Below, in pieces: positions 1-6,194 of a DNA stretch of 20,681 nt. The stretch covers positions 1-20,681 of the forward strand of contig CABQIF010000027.1 of NCBI GenBank assembly GCA_902464115.1, read 5' to 3'. Position 1 is the first letter of the stretch. Every line of letters starts with the position of its first letter. The DNA is from an uncultured Ruminococcus sp. (lineage in GTDB: Bacteria; Bacillota; Clostridia; Oscillospirales; Ruminococcaceae). A program made the position numbers and the translations under genes. The notes below the pieces were generated by a model. That model was given only the letters and a program-made list of their open reading frames with translations, was not told where the DNA came from and ran no database searches.

Positions 1-21
1 TGGTTTTTTTATAAAAAGTAC

Positions 22-50
22 TTGACAATCAAAAGCAAATGTGATATACT
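22..50 (+). promoter_or_regulatory. Strong sigma-A type promoter for a short transcript
   Basis: A perfect -35 hexamer TTGACA lies at 22-27 and a near-perfect -10 hexamer TATACT at 45-50, separated by 17 bp. A TG one base before the -10 makes it an extended -10. Transcription would start near 56-58. No convincing gene follows before the terminator at 138-170, so this promoter appears to drive a short non-coding transcript. Confidence 0.8.
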
Positions 51-56
51 ACCATT

Positions 57-170
57 AGTTCCGAAAGGGATGGCATTCTATGATAGAAAAATAGATAATA
101 GAATGGTACAAACAAAAATAGAAAATTCGAGAATACAACAAAAGGAACTGCTTTATGCAGTTCCTTTTGT
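57..170 (+). ncRNA. Candidate small RNA of about 114 nt
   Basis: The interval between the promoter at 22-50 and the terminator at 138-170 would give a discrete RNA. It contains an internal stem, CATTCTAT (74-81) with ATAGAATG (98-105), closed by a 16-nt A-rich loop, then an A-rich single-stranded stretch and the terminator hairpin. The only in-frame ATG codons (70 and 103) open a frame that runs through the terminator, and the short ATG at 81 gives just four codons, so a peptide is unlikely. I do not recognise it as 6S, tmRNA, SRP or another named RNA. The alternative is a leader or attenuator left over from a lost gene. Confidence 0.45.
138..170. terminator. Rho-independent terminator, 14-bp perfect stem
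   Basis: Positions 138-151 pair perfectly with 157-170 around a TTTAT loop. The T-rich 3' arm gives the U-tract on the plus strand and the A-rich 5' arm gives a weaker U-tract on the minus strand, so it may work in both directions. On the plus strand it ends the short transcript from the promoter at 22-50. Confidence 0.8.
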
Positions 171-186
171 TTATCTTGAAAAAAAT

Positions 187-216
187 ACAGCCGCCAGATT
201 GCAGTTTGGCGGCTGT
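187..216 (-). terminator. Rho-independent terminator of rmuC
   Basis: ACAGCCGCCA (187-196) pairs with TGGCGGCTGT (207-216) around a 10-nt loop. Read on the minus strand the hairpin is followed by a run of seven T residues (about 179-186). It sits 15 bp beyond the rmuC stop codon. Confidence 0.85.
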
Positions 217-230
217 TGTCATGATTGCAG

Positions 231-1487
231 TTATTTTCCTGTGTGCAGATTGTTTTGTGTCTGAATTGCTCCCAGCTGTCGCTGAATGGCACGAGTACGA
301 GTGCCAACAAGGCGTTCCAGCTGAGAATCTGCACTATGTAAGGCATTCTGTGTTTTTTGCAGGACATCGGCAAAGCGGTCAAATTCCGTCTGTACCTGTT
401 GTAGCACCTGCCAGACTTCTGTACTGCGTTTCTGGATGGCAAGCGTTTGAAAGCCCATCTGTAAGGCGTTCAGCATCGCTGCCATGGTGGAAGGCCCAGC
501 GATGTTGACTTGAAAGTTCTGCTGGAGGGTTTCAACCATGCCCAGATTGATGACCTCGGCATACAGTCCCTCAAACGGCAAGAACAAAATCGCAAAGTTT
601 GTGGTATAGGGTGGGCAGATATATTTGTCATGAATATCTTTCGCACATTTTCGGATGACTTGTGTCAGCGTCTGTTGAGCAGACTTGATTTGCTGCTGGT
701 TTCCGCTATCCAGAGCGTTCCGCAGGGCAGTATAGGTATCTCCGGGAAATTTCGAGTCAATCGGCAGCCAGACTGGTTGCCCGTTTGTTGTCCCCGGTAA
801 CTTGACTGCATATTCAACGTGTTCTCGGCGGTTGGGGTTGACGGTAACATCATAAGCATATTGTTCCGGTGCAAGAATCTCTTGTAGAATGCTGCCAAGC
901 TGTACTTCACCTAAGATACCACGTGTTTTTACGTTCGACAATACCTTTTTCAAATCCCCAACACCAGCGGCGAGTGTCTGCATTTCGCCGAGTCCCCGAT
1001 AGACCATTTCCAATCGTTCATTGACCATCTGGAAGGCACTCTGTACCTTTTGTTCAAGCGTCTGCGTGAGTTTCTGTTCTACCACGCCTTGAATTTCAGC
1101 GAGGTTATCCGCCTGTACCTGTTGCATACGGTTCAAGCTGGTTTGAATCGTCTGGCGAACTTGTTCCATGCCCTGCCCGTTCGTCAGTTCAATGGTACGC
1201 AGACGCTGTTCCATCTGCTGCATCTGGGCAGCAAGGTTCTGGTTGAGCGTGGCAATGCTCTGATTCTGATAGGTGGCAGCTTGCTGCTGGCTCTCCTTGA
1301 GCGATTGCGAGAGGGCAGACAAGTTTTGTTGGATGTGAAAGAGGAGTTCTTTTTGCTGTTCCTGCGTAGGGGCAGCAGCGTTGCCGCTGTCCTCGGAGGC
1401 GTTGCCAGAGGATTGCTTGATGACAAGAACGATAAAGATTTGCAGACAGATGACCACCAACAATAGAAATAGAATGGCTGCTTGCAT
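231..1487 (-). CDS. rmuC: RmuC-family DNA recombination protein
   Basis: A 418-residue protein. Residues 1-23 form a hydrophobic membrane anchor, about 40-165 are a glutamine-rich coiled coil, and about 180-370 carry the RmuC domain, with the hallmark stretches VKTRGILGE (186-194), LPIDSKFP (241-248) and LFLPFEGLYAE (301-311). RmuC proteins are nuclease-fold proteins reported to limit recombination at inverted repeats; the precise activity is not settled. I chose the ATG at 1487 because it begins the hydrophobic anchor. An AAGGAAG lies about 12 bases upstream, a little far for an ideal site. A longer frame to 1529 has no ribosome site. It lies downstream of purA on the same strand, with a hairpin at 1528-1557 between them. 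Confidence 0.92.
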   Translation of the reverse strand: MQAAILFLLLVVICLQIFIVLVIKQSSGNASEDSGNAAAPTQEQQKELLFHIQQNLSALSQSLKESQQQAATYQNQSIATLNQNLAAQMQQMEQRLRTIELTNGQGMEQVRQTIQTSLNRMQQVQADNLAEIQGVVEQKLTQTLEQKVQSAFQMVNERLEMVYRGLGEMQTLAAGVGDLKKVLSNVKTRGILGEVQLGSILQEILAPEQYAYDVTVNPNRREHVEYAVKLPGTTNGQPVWLPIDSKFPGDTYTALRNALDSGNQQQIKSAQQTLTQVIRKCAKDIHDKYICPPYTTNFAILFLPFEGLYAEVINLGMVETLQQNFQVNIAGPSTMAAMLNALQMGFQTLAIQKRSTEVWQVLQQVQTEFDRFADVLQKTQNALHSADSQLERLVGTRTRAIQRQLGAIQTQNNLHTGK

Positions 1488-1527
1488 GACGAGGGGACAC
1501 TTCCTTTCAAAATGGGCATAGAATAGC

Positions 1528-1557
1528 ACAAAAGCACCGTTTTACGGGTGCTTTTGT
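1528..1557. terminator. Hairpin between purA and rmuC
   Basis: ACAAAAGCACC (1528-1538) pairs with GGTGCTTTTGT (1547-1557), an 11-bp stem. On the minus strand the stem ends in TTTTGTGCTATT, a modest U-tract, so it probably ends or attenuates purA transcription. On the plus strand it runs into a longer T-rich stretch (1552-1568), although no plus-strand gene ends here. Confidence 0.65.
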
Positions 1558-1595
1558 CTTTGTTTTTTCATCAAGATGCAAGATGGTGGCAAGTC

Positions 1596-2870
1596 TTACC
1601 GTTCCAGAATCTGAGAACGATCCGGGCCATTGCCGACCATAACGACCTTACAGCCACAAACTTCTTCCAGTCTTGCGATGTACTTCTTGCAAGCTTCCGG
1701 CAGTTCGTCAAAGGTCTTGCAAGAGCTGATGTCTTCATCAAAGCCTTCAAATTCTTCATAAACCGGCTTGCAGTCTGCCAGTTCTTCCAGTGCCGGCGGG
1801 AAGTCCTTCAGGATTGTGCCATCTGGCTTTTCGTATCCAACGCACATTTTCAGAGTTTTCAGACCGCTGAGGGTATCCAGTTTGTTGATTGCCAGACCAT
1901 CCAGACCATTTGTCCGGACAGAATGCCGAACAATAACCGCATCGAACCAGCCGGTTCTTCTCGGTCTGCCAGTTGTTGTACCGAATTCGCCGCCCTTGTT
2001 GCGGATGAGGTCGCCGGTTTCGTCATCCAGTTCAGTCGGGAACGGGCCTTTCCCAACTCTGGTGGTATAAGCCTTTGCAACACCAATGATGTTGGTGATC
2101 ATCTTCGGGCCAACACCGCTACCGATGCAAGCACCAGCAGAAATCGGGTGAGAAGAGGTGACATATGGATATGTACCGAAGTCAATATCCAGCAAGGTTG
2201 CCTGTGCACCTTCAAACATGATGGTCTTTCCAGCCTTGTCTGCTTCATAAGTCAGAACGGAAACGTCTGCAATGTACGGAGCCAGCCGCTTGCCGTATTC
2301 GATATATTCTGCAATCACAGCATCCAAATCAAATGCAGTGCCGCCGTAAACAGCAGTGATAATCTTGTTTTTCAGTTCGCCAGTGGTTCTTGCCTTCTGA
2401 GCGAAGATTTCCGGATGTACCAAGTCATACATCCGCAGACCGCAGCGTTCGTACTTGTCCATGTAAGTTGGGCCAATTCCACGCTTTGTCGTACCGATGT
2501 CAGAATTTCCACGGAACTTTTCAGACAGACCGTCTAATTCGATGTGCCACGGCATAACAACGTGTGCACGAGGGTCGATCTTCAGGTTTGCAGTGGAGAT
2601 GCCACGGCTTTCGAGATTGTCCAGTTCAGAAATAAAGTCTTTCGGGTCTAATACCACACCAGCACCGATCAGGCAAAGGGTGTCCGGATACAGGATACCA
2701 GACGGAATCAGGTGCAGCTTATAAACCTCACCGTGATTGACAACGGTGTGACCAGCGTTATTCCCGCCAGTTGCACGAACGACAACTTCCGCACGAGAAG
2801 CCATGATGTCGATGATCTTTCCTTTTCCTTCGTCGCCCCACTGAGAACCAACAATGATATTTGCAGGCAT
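1596..2870 (-). CDS. purA: Adenylosuccinate synthase
   Basis: A 424-residue protein, the usual length for PurA. It joins aspartate to IMP using GTP to make adenylosuccinate, the first committed step from IMP to AMP, in the cytoplasm. The GTP-binding and catalytic loop GSQWGDEGKGK is at 8-18 with the catalytic Asp at 13. GGNNAGHT at 35-42 gives the catalytic His41. GTTKRGIGP and TTGRPRRTGW are further family signatures. The ATG at 2870 follows AGAGGAAA with 7 bases spacing and begins directly before the conserved NIIVGSQWGDEG. The open frame extends 18 codons further upstream without a ribosome site. It has its own promoter at 2933-2961 and a 5' UTR hairpin at 2902-2921. Confidence 0.97.
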   Translation of the reverse strand: MPANIIVGSQWGDEGKGKIIDIMASRAEVVVRATGGNNAGHTVVNHGEVYKLHLIPSGILYPDTLCLIGAGVVLDPKDFISELDNLESRGISTANLKIDPRAHVVMPWHIELDGLSEKFRGNSDIGTTKRGIGPTYMDKYERCGLRMYDLVHPEIFAQKARTTGELKNKIITAVYGGTAFDLDAVIAEYIEYGKRLAPYIADVSVLTYEADKAGKTIMFEGAQATLLDIDFGTYPYVTSSHPISAGACIGSGVGPKMITNIIGVAKAYTTRVGKGPFPTELDDETGDLIRNKGGEFGTTTGRPRRTGWFDAVIVRHSVRTNGLDGLAINKLDTLSGLKTLKMCVGYEKPDGTILKDFPPALEELADCKPVYEEFEGFDEDISSCKTFDELPEACKKYIARLEEVCGCKVVMVGNGPDRSQILER

Positions 2871-2901
2871 ATTGTTTCCTCTTTCCATTTCTTTAGATTT
2901 T

Positions 2902-2921
2902 ATACAGCACCGATGCTGTAT
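2902..2921 (-). promoter_or_regulatory. 5'-end stem-loop of the purA mRNA
   Basis: ATACAGCA (2902-2909) pairs perfectly with TGCTGTAT (2914-2921) around a 4-nt loop (TCGG on the transcript). With the predicted start site near 2926, this hairpin would sit almost at the extreme 5' end of the purA mRNA. It has no U-tract, so it is not a terminator. A stabilising 5' hairpin is one plausible role. Confidence 0.55.
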
Positions 2922-2932
2922 CACATTCTCTT

Positions 2933-2961
2933 ATTATAACAGTTCTTTCTCAAAAAAGCAA
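2933..2961 (-). promoter_or_regulatory. purA promoter
   Basis: On the minus strand TTGCTT (2956-2961) and TATAAT (2933-2938) are separated by 17 bp. The predicted start lies about 55 bases before the purA start codon. I see no PurR-type operator that I can support. Confidence 0.75.
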
Positions 2962-3025
2962 GAGTAAGCGACAAAAATAAACCATGTTTTTTGCAGTAGC
3001 ACGATAAAACGAAAAAATGATGTAT

Positions 3026-3087
3026 GCCGCAGGCGAATTGCGGTCGAGCTGGTTTTCCAAGAAGCAATTGATTACATGGCATTAAAT
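3026..3087. repeat. Short dispersed repeat, remnant of the 5059 element
   Basis: GCCGCAGGCGAATTGCGGTC (3026-3045) nearly matches 5059-5078, with one difference, and both form a CCGCA/TGCGG hairpin. Further along, TTGATTACATGGCATTAAAT (3068-3087) matches the stretch after the large hairpin of the 5059 copy. The intervening hairpin-rich DNA of that copy is missing here. The segment GGTTTTCCAAGAA in between recurs at about 19662 in another copy. This repeat is most of what the 2962-3150 gap holds. Confidence 0.7.
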
Positions 3088-3150
3088 TTGTATTTCCTGT
3101 TCCTGCAAAAAATTTGTAACCAGATTTCCATAGAAAAATGCAAAAACCAG

Positions 3151-3179
3151 TTGACTATTTTCAAATTTTCGGCTATGAT
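3151..3179 (+). promoter_or_regulatory. Promoter of the GH25 gene
   Basis: TTGACT (3151-3156) and TATGAT (3174-3179) are separated by 17 bp. The predicted start near 3186 leaves a leader of about 45 bases before the GTG start at 3231. Confidence 0.75.
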
Positions 3180-3230
3180 ATAAGAGGAAGATTGTGTATA
3201 AAAAACCTGCTGATAGATAGGAGTGAACAT

Positions 3231-4022
3231 GTGCAGCAGAAAATAAGAAAAAAACATTATGGAAAATATATTCTGCGGTGGAGCATTACCCTGTTGATTT
3301 TGGTGATGTTGGTTTTTGGCAGCATCTGTGGTTTGCGGCTGCGGCATTTCTACCGTGCGATCAACGGGGAAATTCCGGCGGAAAGTCCGGATTTATCCAA
3401 GTTTCCGGTCAAAGGCATCGACATTTCCCGGTATCAGGGGGATATTGACTGGGACGTGCTTTCCAAGGAAGACCATGTGCAGTTTGCCTTTATCAAGGCG
3501 ACGGAGGGCAGCACCTATCAGGACGACTTATTCACTCAGAACTGGGAGGCAGCCGAAGCGGCAGGCGTATTTGTCGGGGCGTATCATTTTTTTCGGTTTG
3601 AATCGGATGGAAAAGAACAGGCAGATAATTTTATTGCAACCGTTCCCAAGTTGGAGAACACGCTTCCGCCCGTCATTGATATTGAAATCTATGATGGGGA
3701 AACCGTTCCCGATGCGAAAACCGCCCGAACCGAGATTCAAGAGATGGCGGACGCTTTGGAAGCATATTATGGGGTCAAGCCGATTCTCTACACGAATCCC
3801 AGCACCTATATGGATTATTTGATGGGGCACCGTTGGGGGTATGCCGTTTGGATGAGCAATCCCTATTGCGAGCCGATTGTAGATTGGACGTTCTGGCAGT
3901 ATAGCTTTGAGGGCGATTTGCAGGGCTTTGCACAGGAACACATTCCAGTGGATTTGAATGTCTATAATGGCAGCCGAAAGCAGTTTTTGAAGCAGTTTTC
4001 CCTACAGGAAATCAGCAATTGA
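3231..4022 (+). CDS. Membrane-anchored GH25 lysozyme-like muramidase
   Basis: A 263-residue protein. Residues 1-16 are basic and 17-34 form one transmembrane segment, so the enzyme domain (about 60-257) should lie outside the membrane. Glycoside hydrolase family 25 enzymes cleave the MurNAc-GlcNAc bond of peptidoglycan. Family marks are GIDISRYQG (62-70) with Asp64, FAFIKATEG (85-93), the catalytic pair in VIDIE (Asp150 and Glu152), WQY (222-224) and VDLNVYNG (240-247) with Asp241. The GTG at 3231 is chosen because AGGAG (3219-3223) lies 7 bases before it and the transcript starts near 3186; the open frame up to the ATG at 3138 begins before the promoter. It has no cell-wall binding repeats. 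It is probably cotranscribed with the ROK gene 69 bases downstream, as no terminator lies between them. Confidence 0.92.
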   Translation: MQQKIRKKHYGKYILRWSITLLILVMLVFGSICGLRLRHFYRAINGEIPAESPDLSKFPVKGIDISRYQGDIDWDVLSKEDHVQFAFIKATEGSTYQDDLFTQNWEAAEAAGVFVGAYHFFRFESDGKEQADNFIATVPKLENTLPPVIDIEIYDGETVPDAKTARTEIQEMADALEAYYGVKPILYTNPSTYMDYLMGHRWGYAVWMSNPYCEPIVDWTFWQYSFEGDLQGFAQEHIPVDLNVYNGSRKQFLKQFSLQEISN

Positions 4023-4091
4023 CCAAATAAGAATGTTAGAAACCGTTTTCTCATTGAAAGCGGAAAAATATCAAGCAGGAGGATTTATCCC

Positions 4092-5033
4092 ATGAAGTAT
4101 TATATTGGCATTGATTTAGGCGGTACGAATATCGTAGCAGGCGTGGTAAACGAAGCATATGAAATTCTTGCAAAGGCAAGCGTAAAGACCAACCTGCCAC
4201 GTCCGGAACAGGAAATTGCAGCAGATATGGCAAAGGTTGCAAAGGAAGCAACCGAAAAAGCAGGTCTGACCATGGATCAGATTGAATGGGTCGGTATTGG
4301 TACACCGGGTATTGCAAACAGCGAAACGGGTATCATCGAATATTCCAACAATCTGGGCTTTGTCAACACCCCGATGGTAAAGTATATGGAAGATGCTCTC
4401 GGCAAGAAGGCATTCATTGAAAACGATGCAAATGCAGCTGCTTACGGCGAATATGTTGCAGGTGCTGCAAAGGGTGCAAAGAATGCAGTCTGCATTACCC
4501 TGGGCACTGGTGTTGGCGGTGGTATCGTCATTGATGGCAAGATTTACAGTGGCTCGAACTTTGGCGGTGCTGAAATCGGTCACACTGTAATTTCTGTAGA
4601 TGGCCCACAGTGCACTTGCGGCAGAAAGGGCTGCTTTGAAGTGTATTCTTCTGCAACCGGTCTGATTCGGATGACCAAGGAAGCACTGGCAGAACATCCG
4701 GACAGCATGATGAAGGAAGAAGAACACATCAGTGGTCGGACAGCATTCAATTATATGCGGAAAGGCGATGCAGCTGCAAAGGAAGTTGTTGATAAGTATA
4801 TCAAGTATCTGGCTGCTGGTATCACCAACACATTGAACATTTTCCAGCCGGATGTACTTTGCATTGGCGGCGGTGTCTGCAATGAAGGTGATCCGCTGTT
4901 GCTGCCGATGAAGGAAATCGTAGCACGGGAAAACTACACCAGAAATTCTAAGAAGAATGCAGAGATCGTGATTGCAAAGCTGGGCAATGATGCTGGAATC
5001 ATCGGTGCAGCATTCCTCGGAAACGCACAATAA
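4092..5033 (+). CDS. ROK-family sugar kinase, probable glucokinase
   Basis: A 313-residue cytoplasmic kinase of the ROK family. It shows the ATP phosphate-binding motif DLGGTN (8-13), the second phosphate loop LGTGVGGG (137-144), the catalytic ENDAN segment with Asp112, and the family zinc site built from His164, Cys174, Cys176 and Cys181 (CTCGRKGC). Length and motifs fit the ATP-dependent glucokinases of Firmicutes, but ROK specificities (glucose, fructose, ManNAc) cannot be told apart safely by eye. There is no N-terminal helix-turn-helix, so it is a kinase and not a ROK repressor. AGGAGG (4077-4082) lies 9 bases before the ATG. Confidence 0.92.
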   Translation: MKYYIGIDLGGTNIVAGVVNEAYEILAKASVKTNLPRPEQEIAADMAKVAKEATEKAGLTMDQIEWVGIGTPGIANSETGIIEYSNNLGFVNTPMVKYMEDALGKKAFIENDANAAAYGEYVAGAAKGAKNAVCITLGTGVGGGIVIDGKIYSGSNFGGAEIGHTVISVDGPQCTCGRKGCFEVYSSATGLIRMTKEALAEHPDSMMKEEEHISGRTAFNYMRKGDAAAKEVVDKYIKYLAAGITNTLNIFQPDVLCIGGGVCNEGDPLLLPMKEIVARENYTRNSKKNAEIVIAKLGNDAGIIGAAFLGNAQ

Positions 5034-5058
5034 TAGAAGAAACGCTGCAAATTTCCTC

Positions 5059-5320
5059 GCCGCAGGCGAACTGCGGTCAAGCTGGCTCAGCTTGGCGGAG
5101 GGAGATTGTTAAGGGGGACAAGCTGTCCCCCTTAACAAAGGTATTGATTAGATGACATTGAAATCTAAGAAAAGTCGGTAAATGCTGTTCGCCATCTTGA
5201 AAACAGAAAAACTTCTGATAAACGGAAATCTAAGAAAGATGGAAAAATCATTCAGACAACACAACCACCGGCGAACAGCACAAAGGCAAAGAGCGGAGCG
5301 ATTTTGCCGAACCACTCGTA
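5059..5320. repeat. Structured intergenic repeat, copy 1
   Basis: This fills most of the 372-bp gap between the ROK kinase and the flavin reductase, and I see no gene in it. In order it holds a CCGCA/TGCGG hairpin (5060-5076), a CAAGCTG/CAGCTTG hairpin (5078-5094), and a 13-bp perfect hairpin (5108-5136). These are followed by a long-range stem TGCTGTTCGCC (5183-5193) with GGCGAACAGCA (5270-5280), and a GGCAAA/TTTGCC hairpin (5285-5308). The long stem and last hairpin correspond in position, but not in sequence, to stems at 16732-16869 and 19545-19645. The words GAAATCTAAGA and CCTAAGAGCA are also shared with those copies. Similarity extends to about 5350. Confidence 0.7.
5108..5136. repeat. 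13-bp perfect hairpin inside repeat copy 1
   Basis: GTTAAGGGGGACA (5108-5120) pairs perfectly with TGTCCCCCTTAAC (5124-5136) around a 3-nt loop. It has no T-run on either side, so it is not a typical terminator. It lies 75 bases after the ROK stop codon and could block 3' exonuclease on that mRNA. Confidence 0.7.
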
Positions 5321-5405
5321 ATTAGTTTCCCTAAGAGCAAATCAGTTTTTTACTTTTCACAGAACTACAATTTCAAAAATACTTTTTAGAAACGGAGATG
5401 ATTTT

Positions 5406-5906
5406 ATGCAGAAAAACGCATTTCATACCTTATCCTATGGGGTTTATGCTGTGACCGCTATGGATGTCGAACGTCCCGTTGGCTGCATTGCCAACAGTGC
5501 CATGCAGATCACTTCGCAGCCGCCAACACTTGCCATCAGCATCAACCAGCAGAACTACACCCACGACATCATTCAGAAAACTGGCAAGCTGGCACTTTGT
5601 GTACTGCCGGAACAGACAGACCTTAGCGTCATCGGAACATTTGGGTTTCAGTCCAGCCGGGAAGTGGAAAAGTTCGCAGAAATTGCGTATGACCAGAAAG
5701 ACGGCTTGCCCGTTCTGAAACAATGCTGTGCATGGTTCACTTTGGAAGTGATTCAGCAGATGAACGCCGGAACACATACGGTATTTCTGGCAAAAGTTTT
5801 GGACTGTGACCGTACTACTGCCCAGCAGCCGATGACATATGCATATTATCACAATGTTCTCAAAATGAAAAGCCCGAAAGCTGCTCCAACTTATGTGGAA
5901 GAATAA
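5406..5906 (+). CDS. Flavin reductase-like FMN-binding split-barrel protein
   Basis: A 166-residue protein of the flavin reductase-like / FMN-binding split-barrel family. The N-terminal half shows the FMN-binding strand-turn GCIANSAMQITSQPPTLAIS (26-45), and GTHTVFLAKV (122-131) is the family's C-terminal GxHxxF-type strand. These proteins bind FMN and pass electrons from NAD(P)H or a partner. In many anaerobic Firmicutes the same domain is fused to a C-terminal rubredoxin (high-molecular-weight rubredoxin type) used in oxygen or NO detoxification. Here the chain stops at PTYVEE, where such a fusion would begin, and no CxxCG rubredoxin motif follows in any frame. The start is supported by GGAG with 8 bases spacing. 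The gene stands alone and is followed by a strong terminator. Confidence 0.88.
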   Translation: MQKNAFHTLSYGVYAVTAMDVERPVGCIANSAMQITSQPPTLAISINQQNYTHDIIQKTGKLALCVLPEQTDLSVIGTFGFQSSREVEKFAEIAYDQKDGLPVLKQCCAWFTLEVIQQMNAGTHTVFLAKVLDCDRTTAQQPMTYAYYHNVLKMKSPKAAPTYVEE

Positions 5907-5921
5907 GTGGAAACAGCTGTG

Positions 5922-5962
5922 AAAAAATCCGTCCTTGTGGAAAACACAGGGGCGGATTTTTT
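5922..5962. terminator. Terminator of the flavin reductase gene
   Basis: An 18-bp stem with G-U wobbles pairs 5922-5939 with 5945-5962 around GAAAA, giving a T7 run on the plus strand and a T6 run on the minus strand. It begins 16 bases after the stop codon and should act in both directions. Confidence 0.9.
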
Positions 5963-5991
5963 TGGTGTTGCAATCGTTCCAAGCATCCGAT

Positions 5992-6032
5992 TTCCTGCAA
6001 AAAATGCTTGCTGATACCAATTTTTGCAGGAA
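5992..6032. repeat. 12-bp inverted repeat between the two terminators
   Basis: TTCCTGCAAAAA (5992-6003) is the reverse complement of TTTTTGCAGGAA (6021-6032), with a 17-nt loop. The T-rich arm is inside the stem on both strands, so this is not a standard terminator. It may be a decayed one. Confidence 0.6.
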
Positions 6033-6125
6033 TCAGTCCCCTTCGCAAGGAAATCCTCGCCTTGTCTGGCTAGAAAGCACCCGATTTTATAGCAAGCTGG
6101 TGGAAAATCAGTGGAAACAGCTATG

Positions 6126-6165
6126 AAAAAATCCGTCCTTGTGAAAACACAGGAACGGATTTTTT
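6126..6165. terminator. Terminator of the ThrE-type exporter gene
   Basis: This is the second copy of the duplicated hairpin. Positions 6126-6143 pair with 6148-6165 with one mismatch, around AAAA. On the minus strand it begins 30 bases after the exporter stop codon and ends in a T6 run. It can also act on the plus strand. Confidence 0.88.
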
Positions 6166-6194
6166 GTGGAAATGCTGGATGAAAATGCAGGGCA

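Larger units (their letters stand above)
5906..6165. repeat. Duplicated terminator unit, two direct copies of about 57 bp
   Basis: The segments 5906-5962 and 6110-6165 are near-identical direct repeats beginning AGTGGAAACAGCT and ending in the CGGATTTTTT of a terminator. The right arm differs at only a few bases and the loop by one base. Between them lies 147 bp with no gene, containing one further inverted repeat. The second copy is placed to terminate the minus-strand ThrE gene, the first to terminate the plus-strand flavin reductase. Confidence 0.85.

Noticed and set aside
1548..2537. 329-residue plus-strand ORF over purA
   Set aside because: It is antisense to a confidently identified purA and shows no recognisable domain. 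The same applies to the 324-residue minus-strand ORF over secD (14383-15357).
4043..4068. Hairpin between the GH25 and ROK genes as a terminator
   Set aside because: CCGTTTTC/GAAAGCGG forms an 8-bp stem, but it is followed by A residues, with no U-tract on the plus strand.
4116..5030. 304-residue ORF antisense to the ROK kinase
   Set aside because: It is a shadow of the codon pattern of the sense gene; cysteine-rich composition, no family motif and no ribosome site.
5108..5136. 13-bp hairpin as terminator of the ROK kinase gene
   Set aside because: The stem is strong but there is no T-run after it on either strand, so it is listed as a hairpin within the repeat instead.
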